DNA of 7,647 bases from Eggerthellaceae bacterium (GTDB lineage: Bacteria > Actinomycetota > Coriobacteriia > Coriobacteriales > Eggerthellaceae). The notes under the pieces are model-generated. The model worked only from the letters and a program-made list of their open reading frames with translations, was not told where the DNA came from and searched no databases. The stretch's first letter is position 1. Each line of letters opens with the position of its first letter. Positions 1 through 6,269 of this stretch are shown in pieces. Position numbers and translations under genes: made by a program. The stretch spans positions 1 through 7,647 of the forward strand of contig CAAEDC010000076.1 in the NCBI GenBank assembly GCA_900754495.1. Direction: 5' to 3'.

Positions 1-564
1 ATCATGCGCCGAGCGCCGCGCGCGATGGAGCTCGGCGGCCTTGCATTGGCGCTCGTCGCCACGTGGCTGATCGCGACGAAGGGAAACCTGACCGCGCTGA
101 TGATCCCTCCTGCCGGCCTTGCGTGGGGCCTCATCAACGCCGCGTCCTGCACGTTCTACATCATGTACCCCAAGCACCTGTTCGCGCGGTGGGGCAGCTT
201 GCCGGTCACCGGCATCGGCATGCTCATCGGCGGTATCGCCGCGGTGGCGATCTGGGGGCTGGGCGGCTTGTGGGGCGCTGCGCCGGTCGTGCCCGAGCTG
301 GGGCTTGACGGCGTGCTCGTGCTCGCGGCCATCGTCGTCATCGGCACGCTGGCGGCGTTCGGGCTGTACCTGCACGGCGTCTCGATCGTCGGCTCGGTCA
401 AGGGCGGCCTGCTGGGCACGACCGAGCCCGCGAGCGCCATGGTGTTCGCCGCGCTGTGGCTCGGCACGATGTTCACCTGGGCCGACTGGATCGGCCTGGT
501 GCTGATGGTGGCGATGATCTTCCTGGTCACGCTTTCCGGTTCGAAGGAGGCTGGCGACCGATGA
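1..564 (+). CDS. EamA/DMT-family membrane transporter, C-terminal part (5' end outside window)
   Basis: The frame is already open at base 1, so the N-terminal half of this protein lies outside the window; the ATG at position 4 is probably internal. About 187 residues are visible. They are strongly hydrophobic, with some five or six membrane-spanning segments separated by short loops. The stretch from 'GLINAASCTFYIMYPKHL' through 'GTLAAFGLYLHGVSIVGS' to 'LLGTTEPASAMVFAALWLG' has the layout of the second EamA repeat of drug/metabolite transporters (10-TM proteins made of two 5-TM repeats), including the Glu-Pro pair in the penultimate helix. Such carriers export or import small metabolites; the substrate cannot be read from sequence. 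The stop TGA (562-564) overlaps the ATG of the following dipeptidase gene, so the two are probably one operon and may handle related compounds, for example amino acids or peptides (inference). Confidence 0.85.
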   Translation: MMRRAPRAMELGGLALALVATWLIATKGNLTALMIPPAGLAWGLINAASCTFYIMYPKHLFARWGSLPVTGIGMLIGGIAAVAIWGLGGLWGAAPVVPELGLDGVLVLAAIVVIGTLAAFGLYLHGVSIVGSVKGGLLGTTEPASAMVFAALWLGTMFTWADWIGLVLMVAMIFLVTLSGSKEAGDR

Positions 565-1547
565 AACTCAAGGTGTTCGATCTGCACTGCGACACGCTGG
601 ACCGGTTGGCGCTCTCGGGCGATCCGACCGTTCCGGGAGGCTTCTACGAGCACGATGCGGGCGTCTCTCGCGCTCGGATGAGCAGGCTCGACGACAACGA
701 CGCGCACATCAGCCTGGCGCGGATGGCGCGCTTCGACTGGTGCCAGTGCTTTGCGGTGTACGTGCCCGATGAGCTGCACGGGGATGCCGCGTGGAGCCTC
801 TTCGAGTGCGTGCGGCGCTTCTGGGCGAGCGAGACGGATCGTTGCAGCGCCAAGGTCGCGCGCGTGCACGATGCCGCCGGAGCCGCCGCCGCGTTCGAGC
901 AGGGTAGAAGCGCGGCGATGCTGACCGTCGAAGGATGCTCGTTCCTCGAGGATGACGCGCAGGCCGAGACACGGCTCGACGCGCTCGCCGAGGCGGGCGT
1001 TCGCATGGCCACGCTCACCTGGAACGGACCCAACGCGCTCGGAAGCGGAAACGACACGTCCGACGGCCTGACCCCGTTCGGGCGGAGGATGATCCGCGGG
1101 CTTGAGGGGCGCGGCATCGTCGTCGACGCGTCGCACCTCAACGACGCGGGGTTCCGCGACCTGCTCGCGGTGGCCGAGAGGCCCTTCGCCTGCTCGCATT
1201 CGAACGTGCGGGCGGTGTGCCCGCATCCGCGCAATCTGGAGGATTGGCAACTGCGCGAGATCGCCGAGCGCAGCGGGATCGTCGGGTTGAACTTCTACAA
1301 CGCGTTTTTGCGCGAAGACGGCGCTGAGGCGACGCCCGACGACGTCCTGCGCCACGTCGACCACATGCTCAACGTGGCCGGCGAGGGCCTTCTCGCCCTG
1401 GGCAGCGACTACGACGGCTCCGACGTGCCGCGCTGGCTCGATCCCTGCGATAAGGTGGCGGACCTCCACGCGCTGCTCGCGCGCGAGTTCGGCGCAGCGA
1501 TAGCCGAGAGGATATTCCACGGCAACGCCGAGCGCTTCTTCGCGTGA
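561..1547 (+). CDS. Membrane-dipeptidase-type (peptidase M19) zinc hydrolase
   Basis: The product is 328 residues, about the usual length for bacterial M19 dipeptidases (renal dipeptidase-like, amidohydrolase fold). These enzymes hydrolyse dipeptides, some with a D-residue, using two metal ions. The expected ligands are all visible in order: H9 and D11 in 'FDLHCDT', bridging E124 in 'TVEGC', H192 in 'DASHLN', H213 in 'CSHSNVRA' followed by R224-N225, and D283/D285 in 'GSDYDG'. There is no signal peptide, so it is cytoplasmic. The ATG at 561 is chosen because AAGGAGG (544-550) lies 10 nt upstream, it overlaps the previous stop as ATGA, and the protein then begins directly at the metal motif; the frame is open upstream but those 35 codons look like transporter shadow. 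It ends with tandem stops TGA TAG. The exact substrate is unknown. Confidence 0.9.
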   Translation: MKLKVFDLHCDTLDRLALSGDPTVPGGFYEHDAGVSRARMSRLDDNDAHISLARMARFDWCQCFAVYVPDELHGDAAWSLFECVRRFWASETDRCSAKVARVHDAAGAAAAFEQGRSAAMLTVEGCSFLEDDAQAETRLDALAEAGVRMATLTWNGPNALGSGNDTSDGLTPFGRRMIRGLEGRGIVVDASHLNDAGFRDLLAVAERPFACSHSNVRAVCPHPRNLEDWQLREIAERSGIVGLNFYNAFLREDGAEATPDDVLRHVDHMLNVAGEGLLALGSDYDGSDVPRWLDPCDKVADLHALLAREFGAAIAERIFHGNAERFFA

Positions 1548-1605
1548 TAGCGCCGAAACCGTCCATGCGGTAGCGACGACGCGGGTATCGTCGAAGCGCA
1601 GCTGC

Positions 1606-2016
1606 CTACCCGACGCGCGAGCTGACCGCGGTCATCTTGGCGATGTCCTTGCCCAGATCGTCGGTGACGTCGACGGTGAAGAAGGCGAGGCTGCGGCCCT
1701 CTTTGTCGCAGTGCGCCTTCGCGATGAGCTTCGCGCCTTTGGTCGCGCGGAAGAAGTCGATCGAATGGCTCACCGAGACCGTCGGGGGCTGGCCGACGTT
1801 GCTCGCGATCGCCAGCGCGAAATCCGCCAGCGTGAAGATCGCGCCTCCCATCACGTTGTCCATGCCGTTGCGATGGTGATCCTTCAGCACCATCTCGCAC
1901 ACGGCGTATCCGCGCCCGCCGTCGATGACGGTGCAACCGGCGGCATTGGTGGCGAAGCGGTCCTTCTTGAAGAGCTCGGCGATCTCCTCGACCGTGGCGG
2001 TTTCGGGAAGCTGCAT
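1606..2016 (-). CDS. PaaI-type hotdog-fold thioesterase
   Basis: The product is 136 residues, typical of single hotdog-domain acyl-CoA thioesterases of the PaaI/4HBT superfamily, which hydrolyse acyl- or aryl-CoA thioesters in the cytoplasm as dimers or tetramers. The core signature is 'HHRNGMDNVMGGAIFTLADFA' split around residues 47-67: N50 and G51, the GG pair at 57-58 opening the hot-dog helix, and D65 in the position of the catalytic acid of this family. The His that often precedes GG is Met56 here, which occurs in some subfamilies. A second family block is 'SVSHSIDFFRATKG' at 81-94. The ATG at 2016 has AAAGGA upstream on the - strand at a normal distance. It follows gltX by 99 nt with a stem-loop between them, so it may be transcribed separately or by read-through. 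It converges on the dipeptidase gene, with only 58 nt between. The physiological acyl substrate is not indicated. Confidence 0.85.
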   Translation of the reverse strand: MQLPETATVEEIAELFKKDRFATNAAGCTVIDGGRGYAVCEMVLKDHHRNGMDNVMGGAIFTLADFALAIASNVGQPPTVSVSHSIDFFRATKGAKLIAKAHCDKEGRSLAFFTVDVTDDLGKDIAKMTAVSSRVG

Positions 2017-2037
2017 GTGGGGATCCTTTCAATGAAA

Positions 2038-2067
2038 GGGGCCCGCGCCGTTCGAGGCGCAGGCCCC
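2038..2067 (-). terminator. Stem-loop downstream of gltX, probable intrinsic terminator
   Basis: The arms 2038-2049 and 2056-2067 pair over 11 of 12 positions (GGGGCC and GCGCC with one C/A mismatch) around a 6-nt loop, giving a very G+C-rich hairpin. On the - strand it begins 48 nt after the gltX stop and is followed by CTTTCATT, a short and imperfect U-run. It probably ends the ATP-grasp/lit/gltX transcript, possibly incompletely, since the thioesterase start lies only 21 nt further on. Confidence 0.55.
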
Positions 2068-2115
2068 ATCTGCCTTGTATCGTCTCAGACGCGGCACCGG
2101 CGCAAGGCGGCGTCG

Positions 2116-3750
2116 TTAGGCGTCCTGCTGCTCTGTCTGGAGGTCCTTCATGACCTGCATCGTGGCGTCGATGCGGGCGAGCACGTCGGGGCGGGGGAGC
2201 AGCTCGATACTCTCGAACAGCGGCGGGGACACCATGTTGCCGCAGACCGCGACGCGCAGCGGCTGGAGCAGGTTCTTCACCTTGATGTCGAGCTCCTCGC
2301 CCTTCTTGCGGCACGCGGACTCCAGCGCGTCGCTCTCCCAGCCGACGGTCTCGTTGGCGAGCACCTCGCGGCACGCGGCGAGCGCTTCCGCGGGACGGGC
2401 GCTTTCCTTGAGCAGGACCTTCTTGACGCTCTTCTCGTCCAGGTGCACGTTGGCGCCCCAGAAGAGGTAGGAAAGCTTGCCGGGGATCTCGTCGAGGCGG
2501 GTGAGGCGCTCGGCCACCAGCGGATAGAGGTTGGTGAACCAGCCGGGCTGCTCGTCGACGAGCTCGAGGGCGCTCTCAAGCGCCTCGTCGGTCGGGACGA
2601 TCGGCTCGGGCTGGGGCGCGTTGGGGTCGGACGGGTTAGGCGTGGGGACGACCGTGGCATGCTCGGATGCGGAGGCGACGACGCCGCCCTCGGCGACGGT
2701 CTGCGCGAGCCAGGGCTTGGCCTGCTCGACCCAGGCGACGGGACCCATCTCCTTGATGTACTGACCGTTCATCCAGGCGAGCTTGGTCTCGTCGAACACG
2801 GCGTCTTTCTTGGTCACGCGGTCGAGGCTGAACTCGGCGCACAGCGTGTCGCGGTCGATCAGCGTCGTCTCGCCGTCGAGCGACCAGCCGAGCAGCGCGA
2901 GGAAGTTGACCATCGCGTCGGACAGGTACCCGCGATCGCGGAACTCCTCGACGCTGGCGGCGCCGTGGCGCTTGGAGAGCTTCTTGCCGTCGGGGCCCAG
3001 GATCATCGACAGGTGCGCGAACGTGGGCACCTTGTAGCCGAGCGCCTCGTAGATGAGGATCTGGCGCGGCGTGTTGGACAGGTGGTCGTCGCCGCGGATG
3101 ACGTGGGTGATGCCCATGTTGGCGTCGTCGCAGACCACCGCGAAGTTGTAGGTGGGGCTGCCGTCGGTGCGCACGACGATCATGTCGTCCATGACGTCGG
3201 CGGGGAAGCTGACATGGCCGTACACAGCGTCGTCGAACTCGATCGGGCCGTGGTCCAGCGGCACCTTGAGGCGCCAGACGTGCGGCTCGCCCGCGTCGAT
3301 GCGGCGCTGCGCCTCGGCGGGGTCAAGGTCGCGGCACGTGCGGTCGTAGCCGGCGTAGCCGCCCTCCTCCTGCTCAGCGCGCTCGCGCTTGGCGTCAAGC
3401 TCCTCCTTGGTGCAGAAGCACGGGTACACCGCGCCGCGCTCCTTGAGGCGCTCGAGGGCCTCGGCGTAGGTGTCCATGCGCTGGGTCTGGAAATACGGGC
3501 CCGAAGCGCCGCCCACCTCGGGACCCTCGTCCCAGTCGAGCTCGAGCCACTTCATCGCGTTGAGGATGACCTGCACGTTCTCCTCCGTGGAGCGCTCGGG
3601 GTCGGTGTCCTCGATGCGCAGGATGAACGTGCCGCCCATCGCGCGGGCGAACGCCCAGTTGTAGATCGCGGTGCGCGCGCCGCCCACATGAAGGCGGCCG
3701 GTGGGAGAGGGCGCGAAGCGGACGCGCACCCCGGAGTTGGTGTTGGACAT
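2116..3750 (-). CDS. gltX: Glutamyl-tRNA synthetase
   Basis: This class I aminoacyl-tRNA synthetase charges tRNA(Glu) with glutamate in the cytoplasm. Starting at the internal ATG (3750) it is 544 residues, some 40-60 longer than most bacterial GluRS. The catalytic signatures are clear: 'RFAPSPTGRLHVGG' (11-24, the HIGH motif as HVGG), 'LRIEDTDPERS' (44-54), 'VIRGDDHLSNTPRQ' (217-230) and the KMSKS equivalent 'KKLSKRHGA' (256-264). A zinc-knuckle pattern C111-x-C113...Y135...C139 is present, as in E. coli GluRS. The C-terminal half carries the anticodon-binding helical domains ('WFTNLYPLVAERLTRLDEIP'). Residues about 357-388 form a Pro/Ala/Glu-rich insertion that looks disordered and accounts for much of the extra length. 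The ATG at 3750 is chosen because GluRS proteins normally begin a few residues before the R-F-A-P-S-P-T motif and a GAGGAA site lies just upstream. However, the frame is open for another 264 codons (see the Lit entry). Confidence 0.95.
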   Translation of the reverse strand: MSNTNSGVRVRFAPSPTGRLHVGGARTAIYNWAFARAMGGTFILRIEDTDPERSTEENVQVILNAMKWLELDWDEGPEVGGASGPYFQTQRMDTYAEALERLKERGAVYPCFCTKEELDAKRERAEQEEGGYAGYDRTCRDLDPAEAQRRIDAGEPHVWRLKVPLDHGPIEFDDAVYGHVSFPADVMDDMIVVRTDGSPTYNFAVVCDDANMGITHVIRGDDHLSNTPRQILIYEALGYKVPTFAHLSMILGPDGKKLSKRHGAASVEEFRDRGYLSDAMVNFLALLGWSLDGETTLIDRDTLCAEFSLDRVTKKDAVFDETKLAWMNGQYIKEMGPVAWVEQAKPWLAQTVAEGGVVASASEHATVVPTPNPSDPNAPQPEPIVPTDEALESALELVDEQPGWFTNLYPLVAERLTRLDEIPGKLSYLFWGANVHLDEKSVKKVLLKESARPAEALAACREVLANETVGWESDALESACRKKGEELDIKVKNLLQPLRVAVCGNMVSPPLFESIELLPRPDVLARIDATMQVMKDLQTEQQDA

Positions 3751-4542
3751 CTCGGTTCCTCGTTCTTTCGATTGTGCGATCGCGCGGGCCTTGAGCTCGT
3801 CACGCTGACGCTTCTCGCGCCGCATGAAGAACATGCCGCATAACAGGGAAAGTATAGACAGTATCATGCTGACGGCAAGCCAGGTGAAGCCCATCCCCAT
3901 CCAAAAATCTTGCGGGTACATGCAGATCAGCAGCGAATCGGGCGAGAACACCCACGTGCCCTCCGCGAAGAAGAGCGAATGGAACACCGCGAACAGCCCG
4001 TTGAAGTCCGCGATCGCCCAGATGCCGAAGAGGACGAACAGCGCGACGACGAGGCCGCCCGCGAACGCGAACGGCTGGCCGATCGAGCGCGGCCCGAACA
4101 TGTAGATCGAGCAGAGCAGGCAGAACCCCGCCAGCACGGCGCAGGCGAGCAGCGCCGGCATCGCGCGGTTGACCACGTCGTTGACGTCGTCGAGATGCGA
4201 GATGGCGTCGGGCGTGAGCGTGTACTGCTCGTCCGCCGCCGCCAGCTCCTCGGCGGACGCTCCGGCATAGGGCGTGTCCGCCTCGTCGTTGATCTGGGCG
4301 ATCGTCGCCATGAGGGCGTCGTAGTCATGCTCGCCGACGGTGTAGTCGCGCGTGGCGTCGGCAGCCTCGACGAGCTGCATCTTGTCGAAGGGCGACAGGT
4401 CGTCGTTGCAGTAGGACATCGCCAGCCCGTGCACCATCTGGGGGATGCCCGCGACCGCAACGAACCCGCAGGCGACGTAGGTGATCGCCAGCATGACGGT
4501 GGCGATCACGGTGACGACGTTGCGCCGCATCTTCGCGGTCAT
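2116..4542 (-). CDS. Lit-family (DUF1461/TIGR01906) membrane protein reading in frame into GluRS
   Basis: Translation from the ATG at 4542 gives a membrane protein of about 264 residues that continues with no stop codon into the complete GluRS, 808 residues in all. The first part has four hydrophobic segments (about 9-33, 127-149, 157-180, 217-240) and an extracytoplasmic loop between the first two. It shows the DUF1461 signatures 'TPDAISHLDDV' (110-120) and 'FHSLFFAEGTWVFSPDSLL' (187-205). This family includes Lit, the lipoprotein intramolecular transacylase that turns diacyl- into lyso-form lipoproteins. The two His (H116 and H188) are 72 apart, the same spacing as the catalytic pair H85/H157 I recall for Lit. 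A strong GAGGAGG site (4551-4557) precedes the ATG by 8 nt and lies at the end of the ATP-grasp gene, whose stop is 3 nt away. After the last helix a charged linker 'RREKRQRDELKARAIAQ' leads to GluRS Met265. Either a real fusion exists, or Lit is always made attached to GluRS while free GluRS comes from the internal start. A sequencing error hiding a stop is also possible. Confidence 0.75.
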   Translation of the reverse strand: MTAKMRRNVVTVIATVMLAITYVACGFVAVAGIPQMVHGLAMSYCNDDLSPFDKMQLVEAADATRDYTVGEHDYDALMATIAQINDEADTPYAGASAEELAAADEQYTLTPDAISHLDDVNDVVNRAMPALLACAVLAGFCLLCSIYMFGPRSIGQPFAFAGGLVVALFVLFGIWAIADFNGLFAVFHSLFFAEGTWVFSPDSLLICMYPQDFWMGMGFTWLAVSMILSILSLLCGMFFMRREKRQRDELKARAIAQSKERGTEMSNTNSGVRVRFAPSPTGRLHVGGARTAIYNWAFARAMGGTFILRIEDTDPERSTEENVQVILNAMKWLELDWDEGPEVGGASGPYFQTQRMDTYAEALERLKERGAVYPCFCTKEELDAKRERAEQEEGGYAGYDRTCRDLDPAEAQRRIDAGEPHVWRLKVPLDHGPIEFDDAVYGHVSFPADVMDDMIVVRTDGSPTYNFAVVCDDANMGITHVIRGDDHLSNTPRQILIYEALGYKVPTFAHLSMILGPDGKKLSKRHGAASVEEFRDRGYLSDAMVNFLALLGWSLDGETTLIDRDTLCAEFSLDRVTKKDAVFDETKLAWMNGQYIKEMGPVAWVEQAKPWLAQTVAEGGVVASASEHATVVPTPNPSDPNAPQPEPIVPTDEALESALELVDEQPGWFTNLYPLVAERLTRLDEIPGKLSYLFWGANVHLDEKSVKKVLLKESARPAEALAACREVLANETVGWESDALESACRKKGEELDIKVKNLLQPLRVAVCGNMVSPPLFESIELLPRPDVLARIDATMQVMKDLQTEQQDA
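3756..3761 (-). promoter_or_regulatory. Internal ribosome binding site for gltX
   Basis: On the - strand GAGGAA lies 5 nt before the ATG at 3750 (GAGG core 7 nt away). It sits inside the open Lit-GluRS frame and offers a way to start free GluRS translation. It is weaker than the GAGGAGG site that serves the Lit start. By itself it does not prove internal initiation. Confidence 0.5.
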
Positions 4543-4545
4543 GCG

Positions 4546-5943
4546 CTACGCCTCCTCGGGCTCGTCGCCGTCCAGGTCGCAGTCGACCCAGATCGTCGCG
4601 GCGGTCATGCCCTGCATGTCCTTGGAGATGGTGGGCAGCGGCCCCAGGCGGCTGAACACGCCGGCGAAATGCCCGTTGAACAGGTACAGGCCGTTGATGT
4701 TGTTGTAGAGCGCGGGCTCGCGGCGCACCTGGTCGTCGGTGAACTCGGAGATGCCCGTGTCGGGCGGCAGCGTCTCGGTCTTGTAGGGCGTGACGTAGCG
4801 CTGGGCGATGAAGCGCGTGCCGGAGCGGGCGTCGGCGAAGCGGTCGAGGTAGCCTTCCCATTCCTTTTGGGTGCAGGCGCAGCCGGCGTGGACCTCGTCG
4901 GCGCCGTAGTGGTCGGCGGGCTTGATGATCCAGGCGTCCTTGTCAGCGCGGATGGCGGCCAGGTCGGCGTGCTCGGCGTCGAGGAACATCGTCTCGGGCA
5001 CCGTGTCGCGCACGAAGGCGCGCTCCTCCTCGTCGAGGAACGCAAGCGTGCGCGGATCGTGCAGCACGCGGAAGATCTGCTTGTCGTGGACGAGGTGGCC
5101 GGCGAAGCTGCCGATGAGGGCGACCTTCTCGGCGCGCACGGCCTCGATGAGGTCCCGCGATTCGTCCCAGTGATCCATCACGTCGTTGGTGACGCAGCGG
5201 CGCCAGATGGCGTCGACCTTCTTGCCGTCGGGATCGCGCAGCGCCGTGCCGTCGAATTTCAGATCGCGCACGTCCCACACGCTGCAGTGCGCGTTGTTGA
5301 TGCTGAACACGCGCGCGTACATCTTGAACTCGTCGACGACGCCGTTCTCCAGGTAGTCGACGATGGCGACGTGGGGGTTGGGCACCTTGCGCTCGTAGGT
5401 GTCGTAGATGGCCAAAAACTCGCGCACCCACGTGGCGAACAGCTCGCATGACTCGATGCGGTGGTTGGCGACGAAGCGGCGGAACGTCTCGGAGCGGGCC
5501 ACGGAGACCGTGATCTCGCGGTTCTCGTTCATGCCCGAGGAGCCGTCGCCGTTGAACTCGCAGAACTTGACCGAGTAGTCGTCCTCGTTGAGGAACGTGT
5601 CCACGCGCGCGAACGGCAGCGTCGCGTCGTAGCCGCGCGGCAGCAGGATGAGGTCGACCAGGCGCGGGTCGAGCTCGAACACCTCTCGGTAGGCGGGGTC
5701 GGCCAGGTAGCGCTCGATGACCTTGCACAGGATGCGGTGCGCGGTCTCGGCCGTGCTCTTCATGGTGTCGTAGGTGCGCTGGTTGAACAGGCGCGGCACG
5801 AACGAGGAGTCGACGACCTGGTGGTGCACGATGGCGGTGGAGCGGTCCATGTAGGCGCGCGCGTCGCGGCGCCCCTGGATGTCCCCGTCGAGCGCGTCCA
5901 TGATCTCGAAGTACTCGCGCGTGAGCTCAGAGTTGGTTTGCAT
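4546..5943 (-). CDS. Circularly permuted ATP-grasp ligase-like protein
   Basis: The product is 465 residues and looks like a circularly permuted ATP-grasp protein (glutathionylspermidine-synthase / CP_ATPgrasp type). These are cytoplasmic ligases that join a carboxylate, activated as an acyl phosphate, to an amine. Visible blocks are 'KFCEFNGDGSSGMNENREI' (126-144, acidic/Asn substrate and Mg site), 'VDAIWRR' (243-249), 'GSFAGHLVHDKQIFRVLHD' (278-296), 'WIIKPADHYGADEVHAG' (338-354, with the ATP-binding Lys341) and 'RFIAQRYV' (377-384). The C-terminal 'NGLYLFNGHFAGVFSRLG' (417-434) resembles the closing segment of such proteins. No signal peptide or membrane segment is seen. The start at 5943 has AAAGGA 5-6 nt upstream. 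It is the first gene of the - strand cluster, with lit-gltX 3 nt downstream, and is divergent from the small double-glycine gene. Its 5' end is repeated as a dead fragment near 6730-6822. The substrate is unknown; the exact subfamily assignment is from memory of motifs. Confidence 0.7.
   Translation of the reverse strand: MQTNSELTREYFEIMDALDGDIQGRRDARAYMDRSTAIVHHQVVDSSFVPRLFNQRTYDTMKSTAETAHRILCKVIERYLADPAYREVFELDPRLVDLILLPRGYDATLPFARVDTFLNEDDYSVKFCEFNGDGSSGMNENREITVSVARSETFRRFVANHRIESCELFATWVREFLAIYDTYERKVPNPHVAIVDYLENGVVDEFKMYARVFSINNAHCSVWDVRDLKFDGTALRDPDGKKVDAIWRRCVTNDVMDHWDESRDLIEAVRAEKVALIGSFAGHLVHDKQIFRVLHDPRTLAFLDEEERAFVRDTVPETMFLDAEHADLAAIRADKDAWIIKPADHYGADEVHAGCACTQKEWEGYLDRFADARSGTRFIAQRYVTPYKTETLPPDTGISEFTDDQVRREPALYNNINGLYLFNGHFAGVFSRLGPLPTISKDMQGMTAATIWVDCDLDGDEPEEA
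4551..4557 (-). promoter_or_regulatory. Strong ribosome binding site for the Lit-GluRS frame
   Basis: GAGGAGG on the - strand, 8 nt before the ATG at 4542, lies within the last codons of the ATP-grasp gene. This is the best match to the anti-Shine-Dalgarno in the cluster. It argues that the Lit part is genuinely translated and coupled to the upstream gene. Confidence 0.65.
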
Positions 5944-6107
5944 GCGGATCCTTTGCTGGTAGAAGTCCGGAAAATGTCCGTTTGCGAGTGTACCACGCAG
6001 TTAGGGAGCGCCCATCGTGCAGGCGCAAGCTTCGCAGAATGAGGAGAGGGGGGACGGAACGCAGAAGGCTGATCAGTTGCGCGGCATTTCCGAGGTATTC
6101 GCGTGCG
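5848..6107. repeat. Direct repeat, left copy: ATP-grasp 5' end plus upstream region
   Basis: This segment contains the first 32 codons of the ATP-grasp gene (- strand) and about 164 bp of its upstream region. It aligns in the same orientation with 6730-6985. The best block, 5902-6000 against 6781-6878, differs at about a dozen positions with one gap (close to 88% identity by eye). Beyond 6000 identity drops but stays gap-free, with shared islands such as CGCAAGC, AATGAGGAG, GTTGCGC and CATTTCCGAGG. The coding part differs by a 3-nt gap. This is the functional copy, since the gene continues intact from it. Confidence 0.85.
5987..5995 (-). promoter_or_regulatory. Possible extended -10 promoter for the ATP-grasp/lit/gltX cluster
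   Basis: On the - strand TGGTACACT has the TGn extension and a 4/6 match to TATAAT, about 44 nt before the ATG at 5943. No good -35 hexamer is seen at the right distance. In the repeat copy the same site reads CACACT, consistent with loss of function there. The remainder of 5944-6269 (326 bp) holds no convincing gene. It also contains small inverted repeats (CTCCA-GTAT-TGGAG near 6150 and ATTCG-TTT-CGAAT at 6227-6239) and no confident promoter for the + strand gene. Confidence 0.3.
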
Positions 6108-6269
6108 TTTCCATGCAGCCGTTGGCATGCGCTCAGCCGATTAAGTCCCACTCCAGTATTGGAGCATTCGTTCCTATATCGGCGTCTTTGGGGCGCGGTT
6201 CGCTACCATGGCATCAGGCGGTTTGTATTCGTTTCGAATCATAGAAGAGCACGACGGAAGGAGGCTTCC

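Noticed and set aside
1574..1593. CGACGA...TCGTCG stem between the convergent dipeptidase and thioesterase genes
   Set aside because: Only 6 bp with an 8-nt loop and no U-run; too weak to call as a terminator, although some termination signal is expected here.
1711..3843. Long open + strand frame opposite gltX, and similar long frames opposite the ATP-grasp and dipeptidase genes
   Set aside because: The opposite strand codes for clear, motif-bearing proteins; the counter-frames are Arg/Val/Gly/His-rich, match no family and are a known effect of G+C-rich codon use.
6017..6244. 75-codon + strand frame upstream of the peptide gene
   Set aside because: In the repeat copy the same frame meets a stop (TGA) at once, there is no convincing ribosome site, and it lies in the upstream region of a divergent gene.
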